This document shows, piece after piece, positions 1-5,597 of a DNA stretch of 5,712 nucleotides. Source of the stretch: Fidelibacterota bacterium (GTDB lineage Bacteria; Fidelibacterota; Fidelibacteria; Fidelibacterales; Fidelibacteraceae). The translations under genes and the position numbers were made by a program. The notes below the pieces were generated by a model. It ran no database searches. It was not told the DNA's origin and worked only from the letters and a program-made list of their open reading frames with translations. The stretch spans positions 1-5,712 of the forward strand of contig DAOVOB010000088.1 in the NCBI GenBank assembly GCA_030629925.1, given 5' to 3'. Each line of letters starts with the position of its first letter. The stretch's first letter is position 1.

Positions 1-690
1 ACCCTCCCCGCTTTGGTACCATTGGAAACAGAAGGCGAAATAGCAGAATCCATGCAAGGACTCTCCCTGCGCAATGTACAAGCTACTCTCTGGGCCGATA
101 ATAAAAAAATACGCTCAATCTTCGGTGAAATGCTTTTTACTCATTATGGTTTGTCAGGACCTATCATTCTGGACTTGAGCCGCGACGCCGTCATTGCTAA
201 GCGGGAAAATAAATTCGTAGAGATCACCATTGACAGTAAACCCGCTCTCAATGATGCAAAGCTAGATGCTCGTTTACTTCGAGAACTGGATTTTCATGGC
301 AAATCAAAATTAAAAAGCATGTTAAAGAATCTCCTTCCGATGAAAATGCTTTTTCCCTTTTGTGACTATGTTAAATGCGACCCCGACAAATTCTGCAATC
401 AGGTATCAGGGGTTGAACGCAAACAGATATTTAAGGGTCTGCGCGAAATGCGCTTCATTGTTACGGGAAATACCGGCTGGAATGATGCCATTATTACTTC
501 CGGAGGTATCGTACTAAAAGAAGTAAATCCCTCAACAATGGAAAGCAAATTAATATCCGGACTTTATTTTGCCGGAGAGATCCTTGACCTTGATGCTGCA
601 ACCGGGGGATACAATCTGCAAATAGCCTGGTCATCGGGTTATGTTGCTGCTATAGCAGCTGGTATAGAAACAGTAAGCAGTAAACAGTAA
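1..690 (+). CDS. HI0933/YhiN (BaiN-like) family FAD-dependent oxidoreductase, C-terminal part
   Basis: The reading frame is open from the first base and ends with TAA at 688-690, so about 229 C-terminal residues are present. Family members are about 400 residues, so the N-terminal dinucleotide-binding half lies outside the window. Visible family signatures are the PALVPL segment at the left edge, LFTHYGLSGP in the first third, TSGGIVLKEVNPSTMESK (about 499-550), and GLYFAGEILDLD followed by TGGYNLQIAWSSG (559-640). The last of these forms the C-terminal part of the FAD site. The family contains soluble flavoproteins of mostly unknown physiological substrate. BaiN of gut clostridia has been linked to bile-acid dehydroxylation, but that role should not be transferred here. 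The frame is intact. Family assignment is secure; substrate is unknown. The next gene follows after 75 bases on the same strand. Confidence 0.93.
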   Translation, partial: TLPALVPLETEGEIAESMQGLSLRNVQATLWADNKKIRSIFGEMLFTHYGLSGPIILDLSRDAVIAKRENKFVEITIDSKPALNDAKLDARLLRELDFHGKSKLKSMLKNLLPMKMLFPFCDYVKCDPDKFCNQVSGVERKQIFKGLREMRFIVTGNTGWNDAIITSGGIVLKEVNPSTMESKLISGLYFAGEILDLDAATGGYNLQIAWSSGYVAAIAAGIETVSSKQ

Positions 691-728
691 TGCAGATAGT
701 ATACAGAAGTCGGAAGCCGGAATAAATT

Positions 729-748
729 CAATTGCAATTGGATATAAT
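729..748 (+). promoter_or_regulatory. Possible promoter: 12-bp palindrome next to a TATAAT box
   Basis: The short gap before the gene at 766 contains a perfect 12-base palindrome, CAATTGCAATTG (729-740). Two bases later comes an exact TATAAT (743-748). No good -35 hexamer is visible at 16-18 bases spacing, so this could be an activator- or repressor-bound promoter, or a chance match in AT-rich DNA. The downstream start at 766 has no Shine-Dalgarno sequence. Confidence 0.28.
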
Positions 749-765
749 ATCATCTAATTTTTATT

Positions 766-1569
766 ATGAAATTTAAATTCTTATTAGTTTCGGTCCTTTT
801 GGTTTCACTTTTATTTTCAAAAGACAAGCACCCTTCAGATAAATATTTATTCTCGGAAACGGGAAGCGGATATGCTCATATCAAGGATACGGGTACTTCT
901 CCACTTAGATATCATGGAATTTCAGCTTTATTGAATGCCGGTTATGTGCAAAACAGTGCAAAAGGACATTTTGAGATCTTGGGAAATCTCTCATTGATCT
1001 CGGGAAGTGCGGCAACTTACTATCTTCACCAGCATATTTCAGGTGAAATGATCGTATCATATTTGCATTCACTACCGGTCTTTGAAAATGAAGATCTAAG
1101 ATTAAGACTGGGAGGAACTTTTCGGCCGACATTAGCGGCATCAATCAATCAGTCCTATCAAAATGCCGCTTTCAATATGGATATCATGTGTGACCTGTCT
1201 TTAAGCTCACAATTTGAATTTGACTTTGAAAGACCCGAAAAGGAAGGGAAATTCCTGTTCATTAAATATCATCTTCCCCGACGGGTATATGAAACTTTCT
1301 TTAGAATGAGTTTACCCATTTTGTTATTTAACGGCAGACCGGAATTCGCCTATGTGATCGATAGTGATCTGGATCTTTTCACACGTCATTATTATCTGGG
1401 TGGATTTCAAATGGGCACAAAACTGGGTATAAAAAGATATTTGGATAATGGGAACGCTATTGAATTAAGCTATGACTGGACAATGTATACAAGCGGAAAG
1501 AAAGATATCTACTTGCTTGAAAAAGCTGCTCATAACCTTAATTTCGCATTTTATTTTAAATTGAATTGA
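766..1569 (+). CDS. Secreted beta-rich protein, predicted outer-membrane protein
   Basis: This gene encodes 267 residues and I do not recognise a named family. Residues 1-18 (MKFKFLLVSVLLVSLLFS) form a typical Sec signal peptide: basic start, long hydrophobic core, then charged KDK. The mature part has many short alternating hydrophobic/polar stretches, for example FEILGNLSLISG, RLRLGGTFRPTL, FEFDFE, AIELSYDWTMYTSG, and a final NLNFAFYFKLN. Such strands with aromatic girdle residues and an aromatic-rich C-terminus fit an outer-membrane beta-barrel, though the last residue is Asn rather than Phe. There is no cysteine lipobox. The start is the first ATG giving a complete signal peptide, and no Shine-Dalgarno is visible. 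The stop lies 1 base before the next gene, so the two are probably co-transcribed and perhaps translationally coupled. A periplasmic beta-rich protein is the main alternative. Confidence 0.72.
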   Translation: MKFKFLLVSVLLVSLLFSKDKHPSDKYLFSETGSGYAHIKDTGTSPLRYHGISALLNAGYVQNSAKGHFEILGNLSLISGSAATYYLHQHISGEMIVSYLHSLPVFENEDLRLRLGGTFRPTLAASINQSYQNAAFNMDIMCDLSLSSQFEFDFERPEKEGKFLFIKYHLPRRVYETFFRMSLPILLFNGRPEFAYVIDSDLDLFTRHYYLGGFQMGTKLGIKRYLDNGNAIELSYDWTMYTSGKKDIYLLEKAAHNLNFAFYFKLN

Positions 1570-1570
1570 T

Positions 1571-2587
1571 ATGAAAAAACTTCTATACATTTTTGGACTG
1601 ATCGGATTGATCCTTACGATATCTTGTGAGAACATCGCGTTTTCACCCGAGCCGGCATCCGATCCCATTTCAACCTTCGAGTATCTCTGGGATAAAGTGG
1701 ACCAGCAATATGCCTATTTTGATGTCAAGAACGTAGATTGGGATGATATATACCTTGAATATGGATCAAAGATCCACGCCGGCCTCTCTGATGATTCACT
1801 TTTCTTTTATCTTGGAGCTATGCTGAATGAATTAAAAGACGGCCATGTTAATCTGTTCTCAGAATTCAATATCTCACGCTTTGATATCAGCAAACTCGGT
1901 CCAAAAAATATTGATTACCGGTTCATTCAAGATCATTACCTGGGTACCGACTATTACTCTACCGGTCCGTTCAGGCATGATTTTATTGCAAATGACCAAG
2001 TCGCCTATGTACGTTATTCATCTTTTTCGGATCTTTTCTCAGATGATAATATGATGTATATCTTTGACCGCTACGAAAATACGGATGGTATGATCCTGGA
2101 CCTGCGCCAGAATGGCGGTGGTTATATGATGAATATTTTTAAATTATTGTCATACTTTACACTTTTTGAGGACCCTATTTATACTACGTGTATAAAATCA
2201 GGTTCGGGTCATGATGATTTTACTGAAGATGAAGCTATTTATTCCACAGCTTATGATACGATTTTGCATTACACAAAACCGGTCGCTGTCTTGATCGATA
2301 GAGGATCTTACAGCGCAACCTCCATGTTCTCATTGGCAACTTTGGAATTAGATAATCTTTTTCTGGTCGGCGATACGACGGGTGGTGGATTGGGCATGCC
2401 GAATGGCGGACAATTACCCAATGGCTGGACCTACCGTTTTTCCATTACACGAACACTCACGCCGGATGGCTTAAATTATGAAAACGGTATACCCCCCGAT
2501 TACTATGCAATTCTTGATAGTTCTGATATGCAGCAAGGTTATGATACGGTGATAGAAACCGCGCTTGATATATTACTGAATCGTTAA
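1571..2587 (+). CDS. S41-family serine protease, predicted lipoprotein, lacking a PDZ domain
   Basis: The 338-residue product starts with a lipoprotein-type signal (hydrophobic core, then LTISC with Cys19), which suggests anchoring in the cell envelope. Residues 33-95 resemble the N-terminal helical region of tricorn/C-terminal-processing-like S41 proteins, ending in LKDGHV with candidate catalytic His92. The core has VAYVRYSSFS (144-153), DGMILDLRQNGGG (172-184), RGSYSATSMF with candidate nucleophile Ser248, VGDTTGGG (266-273), and ENGIPPD (304-310), whose Glu304 is a candidate charge-relay residue. The Ser-His-Glu arrangement resembles the tricorn type rather than the Ser-Lys CtpA type. Only about 40 residues separate His92 from the core, too few for the usual PDZ domain; similar PDZ-less S41 proteins occur in Bacteroidota. 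Its start is 1 base after the upstream stop, implying shared expression. The substrate is unknown; catalytic residues are assigned by motif position only. Confidence 0.9.
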   Translation: MKKLLYIFGLIGLILTISCENIAFSPEPASDPISTFEYLWDKVDQQYAYFDVKNVDWDDIYLEYGSKIHAGLSDDSLFFYLGAMLNELKDGHVNLFSEFNISRFDISKLGPKNIDYRFIQDHYLGTDYYSTGPFRHDFIANDQVAYVRYSSFSDLFSDDNMMYIFDRYENTDGMILDLRQNGGGYMMNIFKLLSYFTLFEDPIYTTCIKSGSGHDDFTEDEAIYSTAYDTILHYTKPVAVLIDRGSYSATSMFSLATLELDNLFLVGDTTGGGLGMPNGGQLPNGWTYRFSITRTLTPDGLNYENGIPPDYYAILDSSDMQQGYDTVIETALDILLNR

Positions 2588-2591
2588 TACC

Positions 2592-2672
2592 TCACACAAA
2601 GGCACTAAAATGACAAAGGCACAAAGCTTTTTTGTTTCTTTGTGCCTTAAATTTCTTTGTGACTTCGTGTGA
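2592..2672. repeat. Imperfect inverted repeat of TTTGTG-type repeat, possible bidirectional terminator
   Basis: The left arm 2592-2626 and right arm 2638-2672 are 35 bases each and match at 26 of 35 positions as inverted repeats around an 11-base T-rich loop. The innermost 11 bases (AAGGCACAAAG, 2616-2626, with 2638-2648) pair perfectly, as do the outer 6. The nonamer CAAAGGCAC also occurs twice in the left arm. The element fills nearly the whole gap between two convergent genes, where a two-way terminator is expected. The same words (CTTTGTG, TTCGTG) recur at 5445-5479, so it also belongs to a dispersed repeat family. Confidence 0.75.
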
Positions 2673-2674
2673 TG

Positions 2675-4009
2675 TTATTTGCTATCCAATCGTCGTTTAA
2701 ATAGATAATAAACCGGAATACCAACTAAGGTAAAGCCGATACTGAACAATATTCCTATTAAGGGAAAAGTACTGAAACTTGCTATGATCAAGGGAAAAGG
2801 CAGGATAATAGCAAGAACGGTCATGACTTTCCACATAGGTGAATGATATGATGGATTATAGTCATCGCGTTTCTTCAGCCAAAAGATACTTCCATAGACC
2901 AGAATATTCTGGAGAAGATAAGAAAAAGTAAAATACCCGAGCAATGCATCCAAAGTATCCTGACTTATGAACACAAGAATAATGGCAAAAGCCGATTGCA
3001 ATAGAATTGAGTTAACCGGAGTTCCGTATTTTGGGTGGATCTTTGCAAAGATCTTGAAAAATAGCCCATCTTTTGCCATTGCATATTGTAGTCGAGGTTG
3101 ACTCATAATGCAGACATTCGTAGCGCCTATACAGGATATGAATGCAGCTATAGCCAAAAATCCGGATGCAATGCCTGCAAATGCGGGTAAATATTTAAAG
3201 GGATTTAAAAAACCCTGTGTTTGGATCATTTCTTCATGAGGGATCAAAGCACCGGAAGCAAAAGAGATCAAAATATACATCAGAGTCACAAATAGTGCAC
3301 TCCCTATAAGAGCGGTTGGTATATTTCGTTTGGGATTTTTGATCTCACCAGCCATATACATGATATTTGGAAATCCGGCATAGCTCCAGACCGTACCCGC
3401 TGCACCCATCATGATCAACCAGAAAATGGAATGCTTTACCGGTTCTACAATTTGAGGCTCTATAAATAAATTTGGGGAGTTAAAGTAGAACAAACCAAGA
3501 ATTGCCAATATTGCAAGCGGAATGATCTTTAGAACAGTCAGGATAACTTGTATCCAGGAACCCTGCTTCACCGAGCGAACATGGATGGCTGTCAAGATAA
3601 TGATCACGCCGATTGCAAGCATTTTTGTTGACATGGCATCAACCGTCAGTGCAGGAAAAAATACGTCCAATGCCGAAACAGCGGCAATGCTCAAAATAGT
3701 GATAGAAGGCATATCACTGGTCCAGAATGCAGTCCATGTATAAAGAAAAGCCAGCATGGGACTTCCGGCTTTTTGCAGATAAAGATATCCAAATCCCTGA
3801 CCGGGATAAGCAGTGCCAAGTTCAGCATAAATAAATATTTGCGGTAACATAAACAAACCGCCGACCGCCCAAGCGATCACAGCTAATCCGGGAGATCCGG
3901 CAGCTCGTTGAACAGGAGCAATATTGATAAACACGCCGCTACCGATCACCAGTCCGATAATAATTGCGATAACCTGAAAGAGATTCAATTGCCGTTTTAC
4001 TTCGCTCAC
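2675..4009 (-). CDS. APC-superfamily amino acid permease (LAT/SteT-like)
   Basis: The 444-residue product has about 12 hydrophobic segments covering most of its length, as in inner-membrane amino acid/polyamine/organocation transporters. The signature of unwound helix 1, GLVIGSGVF, is at residues 19-27. Other family features are FIYAELGTAYPGQGFGYLYL (59-78), the sixth-helix region SYAGFPNIMYMAGEIKNP (209-226), and the AMAKDGLFF loop (310-318) followed by PKYGTPVNSIL. The EIKNPKRNIP motif is typical of the L-type/SteT exchanger branch, which moves neutral or hydroxy amino acids, but the substrate cannot be read from sequence. The start is GTG (4007-4009), supported by a Shine-Dalgarno AAAGGA about 7 bases upstream. 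A cloverleaf repeat ends just before that site. The gene lies downstream of the reactivation-domain gene on the same strand and could be in its transcription unit. Confidence 0.92.
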   Translation of the reverse strand: MSEVKRQLNLFQVIAIIIGLVIGSGVFINIAPVQRAAGSPGLAVIAWAVGGLFMLPQIFIYAELGTAYPGQGFGYLYLQKAGSPMLAFLYTWTAFWTSDMPSITILSIAAVSALDVFFPALTVDAMSTKMLAIGVIIILTAIHVRSVKQGSWIQVILTVLKIIPLAILAILGLFYFNSPNLFIEPQIVEPVKHSIFWLIMMGAAGTVWSYAGFPNIMYMAGEIKNPKRNIPTALIGSALFVTLMYILISFASGALIPHEEMIQTQGFLNPFKYLPAFAGIASGFLAIAAFISCIGATNVCIMSQPRLQYAMAKDGLFFKIFAKIHPKYGTPVNSILLQSAFAIILVFISQDTLDALLGYFTFSYLLQNILVYGSIFWLKKRDDYNPSYHSPMWKVMTVLAIILPFPLIIASFSTFPLIGILFSIGFTLVGIPVYYLFKRRLDSK

Positions 4010-4015
4010 CTAATA

Positions 4016-4022
4016 TTCCTTT
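4016..4022 (-). promoter_or_regulatory. Shine-Dalgarno site supporting the GTG start of the permease
   Basis: Read on the minus strand, the sequence before the GTG at 4009-4007 is AAAAAGGAATATTAG. This places AAAGGA 7 bases before the start codon. It favours the GTG start, since no in-frame ATG fits as well and the N-terminus MSEVKRQLNLFQ is the usual length before helix 1. Confidence 0.6.
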
Positions 4023-4028
4023 TTCTTT

Positions 4029-4166
4029 TGTCATCTCGACCGAAACGACCCAAAAGCGTTTGGGGCGTGAAGTGGAGAGATCTCAAATTCTTTATTAAAC
4101 TTTCGAGTAGTTTGAGATCTCTCCACTTCGTCTCGATCTAAAATCGAGACTTCGGTCGAGATGACA
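4029..4166. repeat. Cloverleaf-forming REP-like element made of two head-to-head units
   Basis: Four inverted repeats nest with no unpaired base between them. The outer stem is 4029-4044 with 4151-4166 (16 of 16). Arm 1 is 4045-4054 with 4059-4068 (9 of 10, 4-base loop). The central arm is 4069-4087 with 4111-4129 (19 of 19, 23-base loop). Arm 3 is 4130-4137 with 4143-4150 (8 of 8, 5-base loop). Equivalently, two inverted REP-like units share the ends GTCATCTCGACCGAA and GAAGTGGAGAGATCTCAAA but have different self-complementary inserts. GTCATYTCGACCGAA...GTGGAGARATCT words are, to my knowledge, common dispersed repeats in Bacteroidota and relatives. The element fills the gap between two minus-strand genes. 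No transposase is present here, so any mobiliser would act in trans. Confidence 0.9.
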
Positions 4167-4826
4167 TTATTTATTCACAGTATGTAAAATAAATGCTGTT
4201 GTTGAAAATTCAGGGATCAATTGATTGGATGTTGACAATCTTAAGGAAATGCGATCAGTCTCAAGTAATTTTAATAGCGGACCTTGATATGACAGATCAG
4301 GGCAAGCCGGATAACCGAAAGACCTTCTTAAACTTTTATTGATCCCAAGTTCAACATTGATCCTGTTATTGATCATTTCGGCTAAGGTTTCCGTACATTC
4401 GGCTGCCAAGCCATAGAGCAGAAAATATTCCGCATAGTCATTTTTTTCATACATGTCTTTAGAAAAAACGACTGCCTTCTCACCAATACTTACAGCAGTC
4501 AAAGGAATAATATCTCCACCCTCTTCTTTTGTCTTAAAGTATTCGGAAATGATCTTTCCCTTCAGTTCTGGAAACTCCCATATTATCTCATCGCAAACGA
4601 TCAAACGATGTTCATCGCGATATGCGGGAAAATAACCATATATAGCCTTGGGATCCATAGAGCCAAGAATACGCTCATCATCCAAAAGGTCAGCTAGCAT
4701 TTCTTCTCCACCTCTTGCCATTTTCCAACGGGATTTGAATAAAACCTGCATATTCAGGTTTTCCATAATTTCGTTGATGGTAAAACATAATACGTCTGAA
4801 CTGCCAATAAATGGAGGGTTTATCAT
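4167..4826 (-). CDS. Free-standing methionine synthase reactivation domain protein (MetH C-terminal domain)
   Basis: The 219-residue product matches only the last domain of cobalamin-dependent methionine synthase, which binds AdoMet and reductively remethylates inactive cob(II)alamin. Visible matches in order are NPPFIGSSDV (3-12), LFKSRWKM (29-36), AIYGYFPA (61-68), a helical segment ending in ETLAEMINNRI (146-156), and RRSFGYPACPD (167-177). This last is the RxxxGYP AdoMet-binding signature, with Arg167 in place of the arginine known from E. coli MetH. The ending LLETDRISLRLSTSNQLIPEFSTTAF also fits. The homocysteine, folate and cobalamin domains are absent, and the ATG at 4824-4826 has AGGAAGG about 4 bases upstream, so it is a genuine separate gene. 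The stretch after residue 75 is shorter than in MetH. It probably serves a split MetH encoded elsewhere; another corrinoid enzyme is possible. The TAA abuts the cloverleaf repeat. Confidence 0.88.
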   Translation of the reverse strand: MINPPFIGSSDVLCFTINEIMENLNMQVLFKSRWKMARGGEEMLADLLDDERILGSMDPKAIYGYFPAYRDEHRLIVCDEIIWEFPELKGKIISEYFKTKEEGGDIIPLTAVSIGEKAVVFSKDMYEKNDYAEYFLLYGLAAECTETLAEMINNRINVELGINKSLRRSFGYPACPDLSYQGPLLKLLETDRISLRLSTSNQLIPEFSTTAFILHTVNK

Positions 4827-5010
4827 TATTCCTTCCTGTTTATCCCATTTAACGCACTAATATAAAAAATATTGTTGTAAAAAGAATGTAAAATGATCTT
4901 CTCAGGTATAAAGGTACACGGTTCTGGGTATATAGGTCACTTTGAGCACTTAAAAAAACAGAATGTTAGTGAACACCACTTATCCCTGTCTTGCATAGCT
5001 TTCTTGACCA

Positions 5011-5032
5011 GCGCCCCGATAGTTCGGGGTGC
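5011..5032. repeat. GC-rich hairpin GCGCCCCGA/TTCGGGGTGC
   Basis: Bases 5011-5019 pair with 5024-5032 over 9 positions (one G-T) around the tetraloop TAGT. It stands out in GC content from the surrounding DNA. It lacks a following T-run on the plus strand, so a repeat relic is more likely than a terminator. Confidence 0.6.
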
Positions 5033-5070
5033 CGAAGTTGGTAGCAAAGCAGGCTCTTACCCTCTCCGTG

Positions 5071-5135
5071 TCGCTCCTACGGAGCTTCTTATTCTAATGA
5101 TATCTCTTTTCTACAAAGCTTTCGCTCCTACGGAG
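5071..5135. repeat. Pair of direct repeats TCGCTCCTACGGAG
   Basis: The 14-base word occurs at 5071-5084 and again at 5122-5135, 51 bases apart. Each copy is itself a small hairpin, with GCTCC and GGAGC around TAC; the second copy ends GGAGT, which weakens its stem. The preceding words CTACAAAGCTT before copy 2 also look repeat-like. Such CTACGGAG hairpins are frequent in intergenic DNA of related genomes. Confidence 0.65.
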
Positions 5136-5257
5136 TTCCTTAATTCGCCTCTTGGCCACTTCACCTTTACACCTTCTCACCTCCTGACTATTACTTCTGT
5201 TTTCCAGCATTGATTTGTATGCAGGCACATTAAAATATCAACCATAAACATTCTGTT

Positions 5258-5324
5258 CAACCGCTCTGCGGTTGCAATATTATTGAGGGATACGTATCTA
5301 TTATTGTTCGACCCCTCCAGGGTC
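5258..5324. repeat. Two-hairpin cassette
   Basis: Hairpin 1 is CAACCGCTCTGCGGTTG (5258-5274), a perfect 7-bp stem with loop TCT. Hairpin 2 is GACCCCTCCAGGGTC (5310-5324), a 5-bp stem. Both are preceded by related words (GTTCAACC and GTTCGACC) and lie 35 AT-rich bases apart. The layout resembles paired REP-like units rather than a gene regulator. Confidence 0.55.
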
Positions 5325-5360
5325 TATAAGAATAAATGATTATTGTCGAAATATCCTGAT

Positions 5361-5408
5361 GACCTTCTGACCTTCTGACCTTTTCGCCTTTTCGCCTTTT
5401 CACCTTTA
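5361..5408. repeat. Degenerate tandem array of six octamers
   Basis: Six consecutive 8-base units can be read: GACCTTCT, GACCTTCT, GACCTTTT, CGCCTTTT, CGCCTTTT and CACCTTTA. All share the core NNCCTTNN and change stepwise along the array, as in a slipped-strand minisatellite. The pyrimidine-rich strand is the plus strand, and C-rich drift continues to about 5432. Confidence 0.75.
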
Positions 5409-5444
5409 CACCCTACACTTTACCCCAAACCCCTAAGTATTCTT

Positions 5445-5479
5445 CTTTGTGGTACTTTGTGTGTTTCGTGTCTTTGTGA
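5445..5479 (+). repeat. Single copy of the TTTGTG-type dispersed repeat
   Basis: This stretch is built from CTTTGTG (three times, at 5445, 5455 and 5472) and TTTCGTG (5464). These are the same words that make up the right arm of the inverted repeat at 2638-2672. Here there is only one arm, so it cannot form the long hairpin. Confidence 0.6.
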
Positions 5480-5514
5480 GAGGTCTTATAAGCTTCATGG
5501 TATCCATGTCTTTC

Positions 5515-5543
5515 TTGCAAACATCAAAAAAAGAAGATAAATT
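5515..5543 (+). promoter_or_regulatory. Weak sigma70-like promoter candidate for the gene at 5598
   Basis: TTGCAA (5515-5520) and TAAATT (5538-5543) are separated by 17 bases; each matches 4 of 6 consensus positions. This would give a leader of about 50 bases before the TTG start. The surrounding A-run makes chance matches likely. Confidence 0.25.
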
Positions 5544-5597
5544 AGGAACATCGTTTCAGAACGCTGGTAATACCTTTACAATCAAAGGATATGCATA

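Larger units (their letters stand above)
5160..5412. repeat. Direct repeat TTCACCTTTACACC, two copies
   Basis: The 14-base word occurs at 5160-5173 and 5399-5412, about 240 bases apart, flanking the two-hairpin cassette. The second copy is the end of the octamer array. The first is followed by TTCTCACCTCCTGAC, which has the same ACCT-rich flavour and may be a decayed array. Confidence 0.55.
4827..5597. other. Repeat-rich intergenic region between divergent genes, no credible gene
   Basis: This stretch of about 770 bases separates the minus-strand reactivation-domain gene from the plus-strand gene at 5598, so it should hold both promoters. The only longer open frame (4893-5213, plus) runs through hairpin and direct repeats, has no ribosome binding site and reads as low-complexity peptide; I treat it as spurious. 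The contents are an AT-rich leader next to the reactivation gene (4850-4900), a near-repeat of GGTATAAAGGT (4905-4915 and 4927-4937, 10 of 11), several hairpins, direct repeats, an octamer tandem array and a TTTGTG-type repeat. Those that can be delimited are listed separately. Confidence 0.75.

Noticed and set aside
905..1144. 79-codon open frame on the minus strand inside the outer-membrane protein gene
   Set aside because: It is fully antisense to a gene with a convincing signal peptide, has no domain features, and the plus-strand frame explains the sequence.
1465..1668. 67-codon open frame on the minus strand across the junction of the two coupled genes
   Set aside because: It is antisense to both genes, with no recognisable motif or start signal.
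1845..2054. 69-codon open frame on the plus strand inside the protease gene
   Set aside because: It is an out-of-frame shadow of the S41 protease, whose catalytic motifs are in the other frame.
3908..4141. 77-codon open frame on the plus strand
   Set aside because: It lies antisense to the permease start and then crosses the cloverleaf repeat, whose translation gives its C-terminus.
4029..4166. tRNA-like gene or riboswitch because of the cloverleaf form
   Set aside because: Stems are 8-19 bp with near-perfect pairing and no tRNA-invariant bases or T-arm, and the sequence matches a REP-like repeat rather than any riboswitch core I know.
4029..4166. Intact transposon or MITE with target duplication
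   Set aside because: No convincing direct duplication flanks the outer stem (TTTT on the left, TTAT on the right), and no transposase is present, so it is listed only as a repeat.
4453..4860. Two short plus-strand frames (4453-4635, 4648-4860)
   Set aside because: They are antisense to the reactivation-domain gene, which carries the full AdoMet-binding motif.
4893..5213. 106-codon open frame on the plus strand
   Set aside because: It runs through the GC-rich hairpin and both CTACGGAG repeats, has no ribosome binding site, and its peptide (LRVAPTELL, YKAFAPTEF) is simply translated repeat. This kind of frame is often mis-annotated as a hypothetical protein.
5361..5408. Possible CRISPR array
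   Set aside because: The units are 8 bases, contiguous and degenerate, without unique spacers; no cas gene is present.
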